Positions 22,831-34,444 of a stretch of 64,000 nt of DNA are shown one piece after another. Numbering within the stretch: the stretch's first letter is position 1; each line of letters opens with the position of its first letter. The translations under genes and the position numbers were made by a program. This DNA comes from Karalla daura (lineage: Eukaryota; Chordata; Actinopteri; Chaetodontiformes; Leiognathidae), in contig CM055198.1 of NCBI GenBank assembly GCA_029224185.1, positions 6,638,210 to 6,702,209 on the forward strand, in the 5' to 3' direction. Under the pieces are notes generated by a model that made no database searches, was not told where the DNA came from, and saw only the letters and a list, made by a program, of their open reading frames with translations.

Positions 22831-25800
22831 GAAAATATCCACATTTCCAATAGTCCAGTCTTACAGGTCAAAAAACAGTCTTATTTTGCATGTACAGTCT
22901 AGGCTGAACCTCCCTCCTTGCCGGTAATGTGATAAACCTCACGCTGTGATACAGACGCGGTCTTTGATGAGGACCACGACATTATTCAGAGGTGATTGAA
23001 TTATGATAATCATCACATCAGGAGGTAAACCGATGAACCGGATCGGGTCCTCATCGATCTCCCCCGTGCACATTCATCCCCCATCACAGCTGTCGCCGCG
23101 TTAATGAGGGGAGTGAGCCTCCACGCTCCTCCTGTCCGACCGCTTCACACTTTCTACCCGCAGCCGGTTTCCGGCAGCCCGAAAACGCCCGCAGAGCCTG
23201 CTGCTTTCTGTCTATTTAGCGCCTTGTCCCTGGATGCTCGTTTCCAAACAGAAATGCACCATGAAATTATTCAGAGTGGAGCCACGGAGTCGGCATGTTT
23301 GCCAGAGTTACTGGCTGCAAGGCTGAAGAGGGAACGGCTGTACTTAGTCAGAGAGCTAGCACTTATGTGAGAGAACAAACGCTGCTCGATGTGCCGGAGT
23401 GCAGATAAATGTGTTACCTGCAGACAATACCTGTTCTGATAACTTCGTTCCTGTCTGCGACTGAGTGCAGCCGGTAATCATCAGGGGATGAAAAAAGGAA
23501 AAGAAGTAAAAAAAAAGATGAAAATGTGAGCAATCCTACTGTTGTTTCAGTGCAGCAAAAAAAGAAGTGGTGTGTCCACCCTGTGAACAAACGCACGCCA
23601 AGGGAGGGAAGTGACATTTAAAACTAACCTCTGTGCATCTCTACTGTACCTCTCTCTCAGAGTGAATGACATTCACAGCCTCAGGTTTTTTTTTTTTGTT
23701 TTTTTCCCTATCGACCCTCCATCGCTGCCCGTGTCTCTCCAGAACGGTTCCTCTGGGACAGATTATGGCTCTTTGCTTCCTGGCTGTTCCCAGCCAGGCC
23801 TCTCCAGCTCCTGCCCTTGGCCGCGACTACATGCTGCCAATGCCAGTCAGCAGAGCAGCACCGTGGCACGCAGCAGTGTGTGTAGGTGTGTAACCTTGGC
23901 AGCTGCTCATTCAACAGACCCTTGTGAAAGATTGAACAAATTGCTCCCAGATGAGGACTCATTTTGTGCCTATGTTCCATTAAACTGATGTGAACTTGAC
24001 AACAGAGATATGAGTTAAAGAGATGATATATCTTTTAATAATAAAGAGTCGTAATTATATGTATGACACCAGCAGTAATATAGTGATGTTACTATTTAAA
24101 ATGTTTGGGTCAGGCGTATGTAATTGACTGAATACTGTGAATGAACCAGTGAAAGTTGACTTATCAGTATCTTAAAATCAGTTCTCAATCCAATCAAGTG
24201 CACTTAACCAGGAAAACTAGAACTTTTTGCCTAGGCTCATTACATTGACCATCAAGCGTATATGTGTTGCAAACAGTAATATACTGTAGATACTACCTCC
24301 AACCAGAGGAGGTGACCTAAACACGTCACCTGTGTGATTACTGGGGAAAGAGAGCAGCTGTTCCCGGGCCTCCTTCCCCCCCAGCGTCCCTCCTCCCTTC
24401 CGAGTGTGCCGCATGCAGCAGCTGAAGCCTCTCCGGCACCGTGGCCAGACGCGCAGCACAGCCAGCACGACCCTTACCATGGCCATCCCTCCAGCAGAGC
24501 CCCGCCACGCGTGTGGCCCGCCACCCAGCACGGCAGACAGCTGTGTGTGCGTGTGTGTGCTTGTGTGAGTGCCATTGTTTATATTCCCGGCGCGGCTCTA
24601 ATTAAACTTTAATTCGGCGTGGAGTACAACGGCGTGATTCAAGCAGTAAACGGAGCATTATTCACCACCTCTGACAGGAGAGAGGCAGGAGAGAGAATCA
24701 ATAAAAAACAATGCAAACATACAGCTTAGTAAGTGCCGCTAGGAAAAAAAACAAAAAAAAAAAACAATAAGCAGCTTCACTGTGAACACCAGAGCCACTT
24801 TAGCGGCTCTGCATTTATTTGCCGTTCCGCTCCGTATTGCGCTCTATGCGCATATGAGTAACATCCAACGTCCTCGTCACCCAAGGCGCGAAGAGATGAA
24901 GAGACGAAGCGGCGCTTTCCCCCCCCTCTACGCGGTCGTAGTGATTCACTTCCTGCTTCACCGTGCGGGCCGCTTAAATCAGCAGCCCAAACCGCTGTAT
25001 TCAGCAGACGAAGCAGGGCTGTCGGCGGCGGTTAGCCCAAACAGTCCCTCAGCCCGGGCTGCTCGGAGGAGGCAGGGTGAGTACATTAGCTGAGGAGAGT
25101 CCTTTGCGCTGAGGTCGGAGGTCCTTCTGCAGCGGCATTTCCGTACGGGATGAGGCCAGACAGAAAGATGTGCTGTGTTGGGATGGTTACTGCTAAAATG
25201 TGTTCCAGTTAAGGTTACCAACTCCTTAAATGCAATCCATGTCCTGGAATATTACTTGAAAAAATTGAGAAATCTTTCCATGTCATCCATCAGTTTTAAC
25301 AATTAGTAGATTACCATCTACTTCAATTGTCATTGGTGCACTGGAAGACAAGGCAACATGGAGGTGATAGGCTCCACACAGGCCTTTGATACAGGTCCAG
25401 AATAGGCCAGATTATATATGTCCTGATATAGAAGGATAAATAAATGGTGTTGTTTCACTTTCTACAAGTTATCAAGTTATGCTTCTAACTCATTTTTTCT
25501 TAGCGGCAGATGCTTATTAGAACTTGAAAAAAAAAGTAAAACAACACCTAATATTGACACCAACAGCACTTTCATAAACAGCCATTACATCTAGCGGTGC
25601 CTGTGTGATCTCAAATCCATTCCAGTCCAGAAAGAAAATAATGGTTCATTATTTTTCAATAATCGTGTCGTTCGCTGATGGTTCTGCTCTCAGTCGAATA
25701 ACCACAGATGGTAATTATTTTCACAAATCCCTTTTATACTCTGCTTCAGACTATCAGATGACCCACCTCTCAGAGCTGTTTCTGCTCATTCAGATATTCT

Positions 25801-26654
25801 AGCAGCGCTTCGTATCGATTCGGTGGCAGTTTTGAGGCCAGCTTTCACAACGGATTGTTGCTTCTCACAGTCTGAGATGCCACCGAGGCTTCAAAGGCTG
25901 AGGTATTTTGTTTCCCAGATATCGACAGTAAACAGGAACACAAATCTCTCTAATTGAAGGTGGAAGTCGCGCTGGGCAAAGCTGCTATTTTCTCCCCCGG
26001 CAGAGCTTCCTCGCTCTGTCTCCATGCCTCCCGTTTATCACTCATCTCAATGTGCTTGCACCTGTAAACAACGTGACAACGATGGAGGATGCCCTCAGTG
26101 CCCATGCTGAATACGTGAGCCTTGTTTTTATCTCAGAGCACAAGTGGCCAGGGTGGTTCTCGAATTGTGTGTGCGTGTGTATGTGTGTGTAGGTCAAGAA
26201 GCTATCTGAGCTGTGGAGAGCAGCCTGCTGGTGGCCCTGATTAACTCTCCTTCGTTCTCTCAGCCTTTCTGTGTCGGGCCAATCGACCTGATCCGCAGCA
26301 GCCACAGACGTCACCGAGCCCACGGATCCGTTGTCCTTCAGCCGTCCACTAGATGTCCTCGCACCTTGCTGCCAGGCCTGGACCCCTTCACCTGGCCTCC
26401 CACCTGGAGAGCTGGGACAACCGCTTGATTAACCGACCAAGAGCAGAGCTGACAACCGTTCTCAGCGAAGTCTAGGGACATGAGAGAATATTTCGGGTTT
26501 CTGTAGGGAGAAGGATGAATATTTTTCTTCTTTCTATTTTTTCCTTTTTTTATGGACAAGACAGCTCATTCTTAACTCAATCTATCTATCTAAATGTTGT
26601 ATTGAATGAAAATATGATTTTATTTAAGACAATACTATTTAAGACAATACTCTT

Positions 26655-26719
26655 ATTCACCCACAGAGACAAGGCAGTATGTAATAAATATACATGAATC
26701 CATGTCTCTGTGGGTGAAT
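26655..26719. repeat. 17-bp perfect inverted repeat (hairpin)
   Basis: The arm attcacccacagagaca (26655-26671) is matched exactly by tgtctctgtgggtgaat (26703-26719), with a 31-nt AT-rich spacer. Just upstream, 'atttaagacaatact' is repeated twice in tandem (about 26620-26651). The arms could be remnants of a small DNA transposon's termini or a local inverted duplication. No target-site duplication is evident. Confidence 0.85.
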
Positions 26720-27026
26720 CAGAGTCACCACTTAAAGAAGGTTCTCGAAATGTGTAGACTTATTCCAGGTACCAGACTTCAAACAAACAGGGTTTGTGGG
26801 AGTGCAGCTCTGAGGACAGAGACCCGCAGGACATAAGCACGTCAGACATCATTGTTCTGACATGGCTTTGCTTCCTCAACTGTTCTTCAATCTATCATTC
26901 TTCCTCCATGTTGTCTTCCGGGCAGGCTCTGCATCCTTTTGATTAGAATCATCTTCAACACATAAGCAAATTCTTAGGTGTTGAAATACAGGCATTTGAT
27001 TGTATTTTGCCACCACTTCCCCATTT

Positions 27027-27054
27027 ATACTATGGTTCAGTTGAACCATAGTAT
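27027..27054. repeat. 28-bp near-perfect palindrome
   Basis: atactatggttca, a two-base centre 'gt', then tgaaccatagtat: 13-bp arms with no mismatch. Such short-loop palindromes can extrude as cruciforms and are easily lost by deletion. No function is implied by the sequence. Confidence 0.9.
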
Positions 27055-27607
27055 CAAGCCTCTTGTCAAGTTTATATCAATCCTGACAACATGGCATCCA
27101 CGTAAAACTAGAAACAAGCTGGCAGAGCATACAAGTGTGTATTAGTGTGTATAAAAAGAACTAAAGCTCATATTCACTCACTTGAAGGGAGATTATGGAC
27201 ATAAGGTGGATGTTTTTGCACTGTGGCCTACCATAGCCAGGGAGCATGTTTGTATGAAACTGGGTTGTGCCATGAGACAACAGTGCAACCCACCGGTACA
27301 GGCACAGGACATTGTGGTTTTAAAGTCAAATGATACTGCTCAGGCTGCAAAAACTTGAATTTTCTGTTCAACTGCTGTGAGCAGATTCTCCATCAGGTAA
27401 AGACATAATTTGGCAAAGGTACCGGGGTCAAATTCTCCTAACAGAGGCCAGTGCTCTGATGTGGGAAAAGGCCAAAGCAACTAATGGTTTATCAGCTCAT
27501 TAAACTCTTGCTGGATATTTTGAAAATTTCACGTCCCCCAACATTACGTCCCATTTGTCTTTGATTACTTTGCAGGCGCACCATTTCCCGTGTTAATGCT
27601 TGAGTTA

Positions 27608-27640
27608 GTGTGTATGTGTGTGTGTGCGTGTGCGTGTGTG
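27608..27640. repeat. interrupted (GT)n microsatellite
   Basis: A GT-rich tract with TAT and GCG interruptions, one of two such arrays flanking the candidate element at 27645-27765. Confidence 0.9.
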
Positions 27641-27644
27641 GAAT

Positions 27645-27765
27645 AGGCTTTCAGATTTCACAGAAATCACAGTGACCGCTTAATGATTTTAGCCTGTCCG
27701 CTATGGTTTCAATGGGACATGATGACAGCTGGTTAAATCTGGCAAATGTCAAATAATTGACAGAA
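27645..27765. promoter_or_regulatory. candidate regulatory island between two GT arrays
   Basis: A unique 120-bp segment bounded on both sides by GT microsatellites. It holds a perfect inverted repeat TGTCAA-ATAA-TTGACA (27747-27762), made of two MEIS/TGIF-type TGTCA half-sites, plus 'gatgacagctgg' and 'cgcttaatgatttt'. Motif density in a non-repetitive island suggests a regulatory element. No conservation data are available. Confidence 0.25.
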
Positions 27766-27769
27766 TGTG

Positions 27770-27821
<52 letters not shown>
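27766..27821. repeat. (TG)n microsatellite, one interruption
   Basis: About 56 bp of TG with a single GCG interruption near the left end, then 'gcgtttttgggggtgggg'. Confidence 0.95.
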
Positions 27822-27824
<3 letters not shown>

Positions 27825-30520
27825 TTTTGGGGGTGGGGCTGGATTACCAAGCATTGATATGTACATAATAGTGGGCCCACAATAATCCCCAGTATTTACT
27901 GCAGGGAGTGGATTTGCATCCATATGCACCCTGAAAACCCCTGCAGCTGTTCCATGGAAAGTTAACAACTGCATCCAGAGCGGTGACACAGGAGACCGGG
28001 GGACGCGCAGTCCAAGTCCGATTTCACTGTGAAGTGACCGGGACCGACGTGAACAAAAACATCTGCCGGTCACCAAAGGGACGCGGACGGACCCCAGGAA
28101 TCTGGGAGGGTCTGCATCCACTCACTCACTTATTGATTCATAAATCAGACTTACACTAAGCCACACACAATTCATCTTCGCAGCCCGGTACATCTATATA
28201 AATGCAAATTCTCCGAGGCCGGGGTGGGGATTTTGTTCCGCAAATGTCCTGCAACACAAATAAGGAAGCTGTTGTTTACCCTGGGGCAGAGGGAAGGTGA
28301 GGTCAGCTCTTTTACGCTCCATCGGTATCTCTTCTTACCCCTCCTCCCTCCTCCTGAAAGCATATGCACAGAGCTGAATCTAGTGATGAGGACCCATTGG
28401 TGTTGCTGGTCACAGACACATGACACCTGTAGATGTGAGAAACCAATTTTCCCCCGGTGCCGCAGATAAGCGGTGCAACGTCGGCGAGGCTTTCTCATCA
28501 TTGTTTTTTTTTTCTTCTTCTTTTTTTATTATTAATTCGGCTCAATGCGAAAGTACCCCAAGAAGCACCGACGGGAGGAAAGGCGCACACTCCCACAGAA
28601 AACAGCAGGATCGAGCCGTCTGCTAATCCATCTGTCTGCGCTGATGGTGTCTGCCACAAGGGAGACATGAAGTGCATTATTTTAGGATTTCACACCGATA
28701 GATCTTCATTGCACCAAAAAAAAAAAAAACATGCGCACCCTCACTCCCCTCTCACATCTCTCACACCAGCACCCGGAGCGGTGCAGACTTCCTGGCTTTC
28801 TCCTTTAACTTTCATCCACGCTGCAAAGATAGAAGTCGTCAGTCGTGGGGAAGATGAAGAGAACAGTAAAAGGTTTAAAGAGCTAATTTGTGTGAAACAG
28901 TTGAGACATGGCGTCTTTCTCCTTTTAATATCAGAAATGTCTCCTCCAGATGTTCCCAGTGATGTGCGGTTGGCTGAGGGGGCTGGCTACAGTTTCCATC
29001 CACAGCAGTCGTAGGTGTTTATTAAACTGCTGATGAGCCGCGGGTCTGTGCTCGCAAATTTCACAGTTTCCCTCGTGAATACATTTACTGTATCAGTCAT
29101 CATCGTTCTCGACGAAATCAGTGCTGAGTTTTTGCGCCGAATAGATATTTGCTTTGTTCTCGTCAGGTCTCTCCTTCATTTTCACTGCCTCCGTCTCCGC
29201 TATTCTCCAGGTGGAAATGTGCCAGCACTGTTGTATTGTCACATTGGTGAAACAACACAGAGGTGATCCTGGCTCCTATCTCTGCTCTGACAAGGAAACA
29301 ACACTGTTTGTCGCCGGGCAGGAGGGGCGTGCTTTCAGAGCACAGGCCATCTCACAGTTTAACAAGCACTTTACAGGACCGTAGATGGAAGGAACACAGA
29401 GGCTGATGTGGGCTTGAAATCTCACTCTGCCGCAGGAAAAACTAAAACAGTTTTCCCCCAGTTACTCATCGAAAGCGCAAATGTCCCAGTAGGGGGATAG
29501 AAAAACTTTTAACGCTGGTTTCATGGTCAGGTTTCACTGTATGCATTTACACAGACGAAGCAGAGTGTCGTTCCCAGTTTAACTCAACAACTTTCAAAAC
29601 TTTCACTCCTGTAACCTTGCCTCCACTACAAGTTTGCAGGAGGAAACTCCCATGTGCGTGCCAAATCATCTCAAGCGTCCTGTGTAGGTGTCCTTCCACA
29701 AAGCGCGTCTGTTCTCTTCTCTGGCTCCTGGGCACCTCCACCTTTGAGAGATCTCTGTGCCGTGGAGCTATGCTAATAGATGTAACTGATGGAGAGCAGC
29801 CGCCTCCTGTTGCTCCGCCCAGAAGCAAAGTGGCAGTCGGTAGGCGGCGGGACTCGTCTCCTCTGGAAAGAGCAGCTGTGGACTGGGGCGGCTGTGGGTA
29901 CGGGCCCACTGAGCATCTGTGGAGGCTTTCACACCGAGACCGACTGGAAGCAGAAGCAGATTAACTCGAGAGGTTGTTTGTGTTATGCAGCGGCCTCAGC
30001 CGAAAGGCTGATAATTTCAATTTTGCACAACCTCCGGCACAGAGTTAACCCCACTAAAGCCGTTTTGTGTTTGGATCTGTGTCTGCTTTATTACCGTAGG
30101 AGGATTCGGGCTTTATCTCACTTCCTGTATGTTTCCTTTGTTGTCTCTCTAATCCATTTATCCTGCAGTTTCAAACAAACCGGAGTGATCTCTGTGAAGC
30201 TCGACACTGGATGTTCCAAAGCCCCCTTCTCACTGTTTGTGCTCGCGGTCTCACACGCAGCCTACACAGCAATGTGTCGCTCTTTTTTTACTCAACACAC
30301 GCAGAAAGATCCAGACCAGTGTCCGCAGTCACTTTGAGACGTCAACTGGTGGTCAATGAGAAGTGAAAAGTCGAGTGTACTCGTGCTGAGTGCTGATGAG
30401 TGTGTCCTCTGAATTGAGGTCCCACAGCAGTAATCCTGGATCTAGCCTTCTGTACCAAATAAAGCTTGAAAAGACCAAATCAAATATATATACATGCATA
30501 CACATTTGGTATATTTGGTA
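27825..30520. other. non-coding stretch
   Basis: No gene supported. A poly-A run lies near 28706-28722 and a T/C-rich tract at 28500-28530. The frames at 28457-29014 (185 codons) and 29789-30337 (182 codons) are the longest plain open frames in the window. Their translations show no domain, signal peptide with mature chain, or flanking splice signals that I recognise. Confidence 0.4.
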
Positions 30521-30522
30521 TA

Positions 30523-30823
30523 CAGTGGAACCTAGAGATACGAAATTAATTCGTCCCGGAGGGGCTTTCATATCTTGGAAATGTTTGTATTATGAAAATA
30601 TATATCAGTGTGTAAATATATGACTGTTGTAATATAATATTAAGATATACGACTGTTTATATGTGTAAAAAGGACTGGGAGGACCGCTGTCGGGCAACAC
30701 TTTCCATTTTTGTTTTCCTATTTTGAATATTTTTTCATGAAATGGGATGGAAATTTCTTCAAAGCCCCATTTGTATTCTGAATTTTTCGTATAATAGGGC
30801 GTTTGTAAGTCGAGGTTCCACTG
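30523..30823 (-). mobile_element. Tigger/pogo-like MITE, copy 2 (TA target duplication)
   Basis: A 301-bp element flanked by TA (30521-30522 and 30824-30825), inverted relative to copy 1 at 20491. In minus orientation it begins CAGTGGAACCTCGACTTACA. The other end begins CAGTGGAACCTAGAGATACG, giving imperfect terminal inverted repeats with a common CAGTGGAACCT start. The termini are better matched than in copy 1, so this is the better guide to the family. It inserted right beside the LINE remnant at 30850-31150. Confidence 0.82.
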
Positions 30824-30849
30824 TACCTTGTCAACAAGGTGGCGGACCA

Positions 30850-31151
30850 GCAATAAGATGATATTAAGACAAGATAAGACAGACTTGATGTGTTGGAAAT
30901 TTGCATATTGCAGTGGCAGCATTTCAACAGATAGAGCACAATAACAACAATCACTGTGGTAGAATAAAAATAATGATGATGATAAAGCAGCCAGATTAGC
31001 AATGCCACATTAAGAGTTTCTGGTTGTACAGCCTGACAGCAGCTGGAGTAGATGACCTGCACTAATGTTCAGTTTTGCACCTCGGGTACAACAGTCTCCC
31101 ACAGACTCATGTAGTGAGTGAGAGGGTGAGTCCATGATCGATGTCAGCTGT
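30850..31151 (-). mobile_element. LINE 3'-terminal remnant (reverse-transcriptase ORF end and 3'UTR)
   Basis: Read on the minus strand, the right part translates in pieces to LTSIMDSPSHSLHESV (about 31150-31105) and, after frameshifts, STPAAVRLYNQ (about 31045-31015). These resemble the C-terminal end of the ORF of fish non-LTR retrotransposons, where a 'DNPSHPLH' segment is followed by 'FLPAAVRLYN'. A 3' untranslated part with 'cttatcttgtctta' follows down to about 30850. Stops and frameshifts show that it is dead. The subfamily is not assigned. Confidence 0.55.
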
Positions 31152-31301
31152 GTTAGCATCCTCTCACTCCTCTATGGAGCCAGCCGTCCTGACGAGTTCG
31201 CTCAGTCTCTTCCTGTCCCTCTCTGAGCTGAAACAGAAACTCCACATGAAGAGCCTTGTGCAAACTGTACTGAAGAATCAGCTGCACGGCAAACACAATC
31301 A

Positions 31302-31339
31302 GTGTTTGATGAAGGCTTGGGAAGTCCTTCATCAAACAC
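31302..31339. repeat. 14-bp perfect hairpin
   Basis: gtgtttgatgaagg (31302-31315) and its exact reverse complement ccttcatcaaacac (31326-31339) are separated by 10 nt. It lies directly before the coding-like segment at 31344. Confidence 0.88.
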
Positions 31340-31343
31340 ATGA

Positions 31344-31545
31344 ATGGAGCTGGAGGGAGAGGCCAAGAGGAAGAAGCTCCAGCAGGTGGAGGAGGAAGAG
31401 AAGCGACTGTAGGAGCTGCTGGTGAAGAGGAAGGCGGAGGAGGAAGACCATGCTGGGTAACTGGCTGAAGCTCACAGATATGTAGAGCCAAAGAAGGAGA
31501 GAGAGAGTGAGAGCGACTGTATATTTTTACTGTTTGTGAAGTAAG
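31344..31545 (+). pseudogene. coiled-coil-like coding remnant with in-frame stops
   Basis: From an ATG at 31344 one frame reads MELEGEAKRKKLQQVEEEEK, then Arg-Leu, a TAG stop (31410-31412), ELLVKRKAEEEDHAG, a TAA stop (31458-31460), and LAEAHRYVEPKKERE onward to a stop near 31544. The charged Glu/Lys/Arg composition with heptad-like Leu spacing persists in the same frame across both stops. That is what a decayed exon or processed pseudogene of a coiled-coil protein would look like. The purine-rich base composition alone could also give it. I cannot name a parent gene. Confidence 0.3.
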
Positions 31546-31549
31546 ATTT

Positions 31550-34245
31550 TATTTTGAAAACCACTACCACCTACTTCCTTCCTGTGGAACTGGAGAGAAA
31601 ACAACTAAATAGTGACGGTTTCAGGAAGTTAGGCAAGAAATAAGAGGCTTTTAATCGTAAAGCATTTTTTGCTCATTGTTTCTTGTAAATAGATCAAAGA
31701 TCTATTAGACACAATAGATCTCTGATCATCACATGTTGCTTTTAACACATCTGTTCGAAGAGTGTTGTTTTCTTCAGTCCTTGAAGAGACAAGTCACCTT
31801 GAGGAAAGCGGAGCAAACACAGACACACGATCTGACGAGGCTTGAGCACGGCTGAACGGTGCACGGTGTGTGTGGCACTGTGCTACCAGAATGAACAGAT
31901 AAATCAGAGGAACAGAAGAGCAAACACACAAGGCAGGAGACGAGACAAAGGCCGAGCTGACACCTGGGCCAGTCACCAAACTGAGCGAATGAGAGAATGA
32001 GGAACAGGTGGGGCAGCAGCCCTCAGATTGGCTGAGCAGTACGGGCGACATGATGCTGACAAACACATGAAGTTGACACACTGATGGACGGTCAGGGAAA
32101 CACAAACAGAGCGGGAGACAAACGAGGACACAAGGAGACAGGAAACTCAAGCCAAACAGTTTTGGACTTTTTTGTTCCATTTGCCGTTGAGGAATAATCA
32201 AACGTTAATTAAATTTGACAAACGGCGCGTGGGCACACTTGATGTTGACAACTGCTGTTATCTTCTTGGGAAGTGAGTTTTTTATTGACTCTGATATGAA
32301 TTAAGAGGACCAGCCAACTCTCTGCACATGGAGCCATCTGTGATGAAGGAAGTGAGATGAATAGGATCACCCAACCATTGTCCACACTCAGCTGTTGAAA
32401 TACCTCCTCTGACATCACCAAAAGATGACCTTCCTGGGTCTTTATGGTCTTACTGCATAGGTTTGCGTGTATTATAAAAGGCGCACTTCCTCATCTGCCC
32501 TTTATGGGTCTTCACCTTTTGGCACTCATTGTTATTAGACAGGTGGGTCCCAAAATAGGAGCAGGTCTACGCTTATTCACCGAAGTGCTGTTGTGCACAA
32601 GCACAGCAGGTCCCCTCTGTGTCTCCTATGAACCATACGAATCCAACCTCTTGAACAATGTCCGTTCTCACTCAGACACCCTGAACAGACTAGACAAGCT
32701 GTTTGGCGTGCGTGAGGACTGTTGGCTTCATCTGAGTGAAGTGATTCAGAAATTCTCCCAGGTTGGCAAACAACAACTCCCAATAACACTTCAGGGCATG
32801 ACCTTGGCACCTTCCTTGCTTGCGAACAGTCTTGTGAGGCCGTCCTGTTCATCTGCTTTCAATTTCACAACAGCAACTTCCTGATTTCATCCAGCTGAGC
32901 TGCTGATTGATCACTGTTCCCCTGTTTACTGCAGCTCCATGACCTGCACTCACTTTCCAAGCTGGGTTCCTCTATAGTCTGAGGACGTTCATGAGAGGTG
33001 ACATTCAATAGGAGAGTTGGAATCCACTGAGAAAGATTTGCTTCATCCGACCATTTCTCTCCTACTGTTTCCCTGTCTACATTTCTTACTTCAGGGTTGT
33101 TGATGGTTTGGAAGCTCAAACACTAAATGTTTCTTCTCTAGAGTGTCTCTCCCCTTATGTGAGTGTTGGAGGTCTGAGATATTCGCTGGCGCTGCAGTTG
33201 CAACCTTTCGTTTTAGAATCAGTTTGTCAGAAGGCAGAAACGGAGCTAATTAATGTCAGATTAAAAGCGTGGCTGGTCCCTGATCTTATTAAAAGCGTCG
33301 GCAGAACTGCTACACAGTTATCAGTGCAGCTGGATCGTTTACGCTGGGTAAAGAAAGAAACTGAAAAGATATGTGAGATGGGTATTAAATGCTTTTTTTG
33401 TTGTGAGTGAACAGCTCCTAAGCAGAGCATGTGGCCGGTGCTGAGTGCTGCGGGTGGCTGTGTGATAACAGAATGCTGTGGACAGAGTGCAGAGCAACGC
33501 ATGCACATCTGGTGGAATTTCGGGGTAGGGTAAGTCAGAGCAGCTTCACTGTATTATCACCAGACCATTTGAGTTCACGTGAGGACCCAGAGGAGTTCTT
33601 CTTTGTTTCCTTCTTTGAACCTTATGCCCTTGTTTAAAGCTGCTTTTTCAGTTTTGTTTGATTGTAATCTTCATTCAATTTCCTTTTTGTTTTGCACATG
33701 CTATATGGAAAGATATTTGACATGGTGGCATCGGAAAAAGCAAATGGAAATAGCGGCTAATTAATGATCAAGTGTAGTGTTGACTGTCTGCCACAGGTTA
33801 AATAGTTAGGACATGTCATTGGCTATGGATTCACATATACATAAAGTTCTTATCCAGGCCGTCTGTGTGGTTTCCCCAGTTATATTTGTAGCTGAGGCTC
33901 GATCTCACAAAGTTCCACTCTTTCATTTTAAAGGTCACTTTAAAGGACGAGCAACTGCATGCAGAGCAGCAGCTCTGTGTTGCCAAAAACTATAATTTTC
34001 AACGCAAGGTTACAATCACTGTCTCCCGAGCTGTCACTTTTCTAGGTCAAGAAAGATAAAAAATGATGGAAGAAAGAAGGACAGAAATTCGAAAGAAATA
34101 AAGTTCATCTGAAGTTCAGTACAGAAATATCAGAGAATGTAAATCACATTTTAAACTTTGCAGATGGGCAATAAAACATTTATTCACCTCCTCAGTGAAC
34201 TTGATCAAATTATGCGAAACTAAAACTGCTTTGATTTGAATAATT
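31550..34245. other. non-coding stretch; one unexplained open frame
   Basis: No gene supported. A short imperfect palindromic cluster of GATC/AGATCT motifs lies at 31690-31730. The plus-strand frame 32444-32884 (146 codons) is more protein-like than most, for example SYEPYESNLLNNVRSHSDT, but has no known domain and no obvious splice context. Confidence 0.4.
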
Positions 34246-34278
34246 GCAGAGCTGCTTTGCAGAGCTGCTTTGCAGAGC
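34246..34278. repeat. 13-bp tandem repeat (x2.6)
   Basis: The unit gcagagctgcttt occurs twice head to tail and is followed by a partial third copy (gcagagct). Confidence 0.9.
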
Positions 34279-34444
34279 TCACTGGCCGCTTGATATGCAT
34301 CACTCCAGTTGAGGATTTGTCTCTGAGCACACATCCGTTTGTCCTCCTCTTACTCAACAGAGATAAAAAAAAAACGTCTTAGAACATTAAAGAAGTCCTT
34401 AAAGCTCAGTGTGGCTTTTGTGCAGTCCACATGGAATATCAACT

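Larger units (their letters stand above)
22831..27607. other. non-coding stretch with notable palindromes
   Basis: No gene supported. Contents include a moderately CpG-rich unique segment at 23040-23360 (possible conserved or regulatory DNA), a GT-rich tract at 26168-26192, the long inverted repeat at 26655-26719 and the palindrome at 27027-27054. The segment 24585-24640 has 'ctaattaaactttaattcgg' beside CpG-rich sequence. Confidence 0.4.

Noticed and set aside
28457..29014. 185-codon plus-strand frame
   Set aside because: It runs through T/C-rich and poly-A tracts, has no recognisable domain, and overlapping frames are also open.
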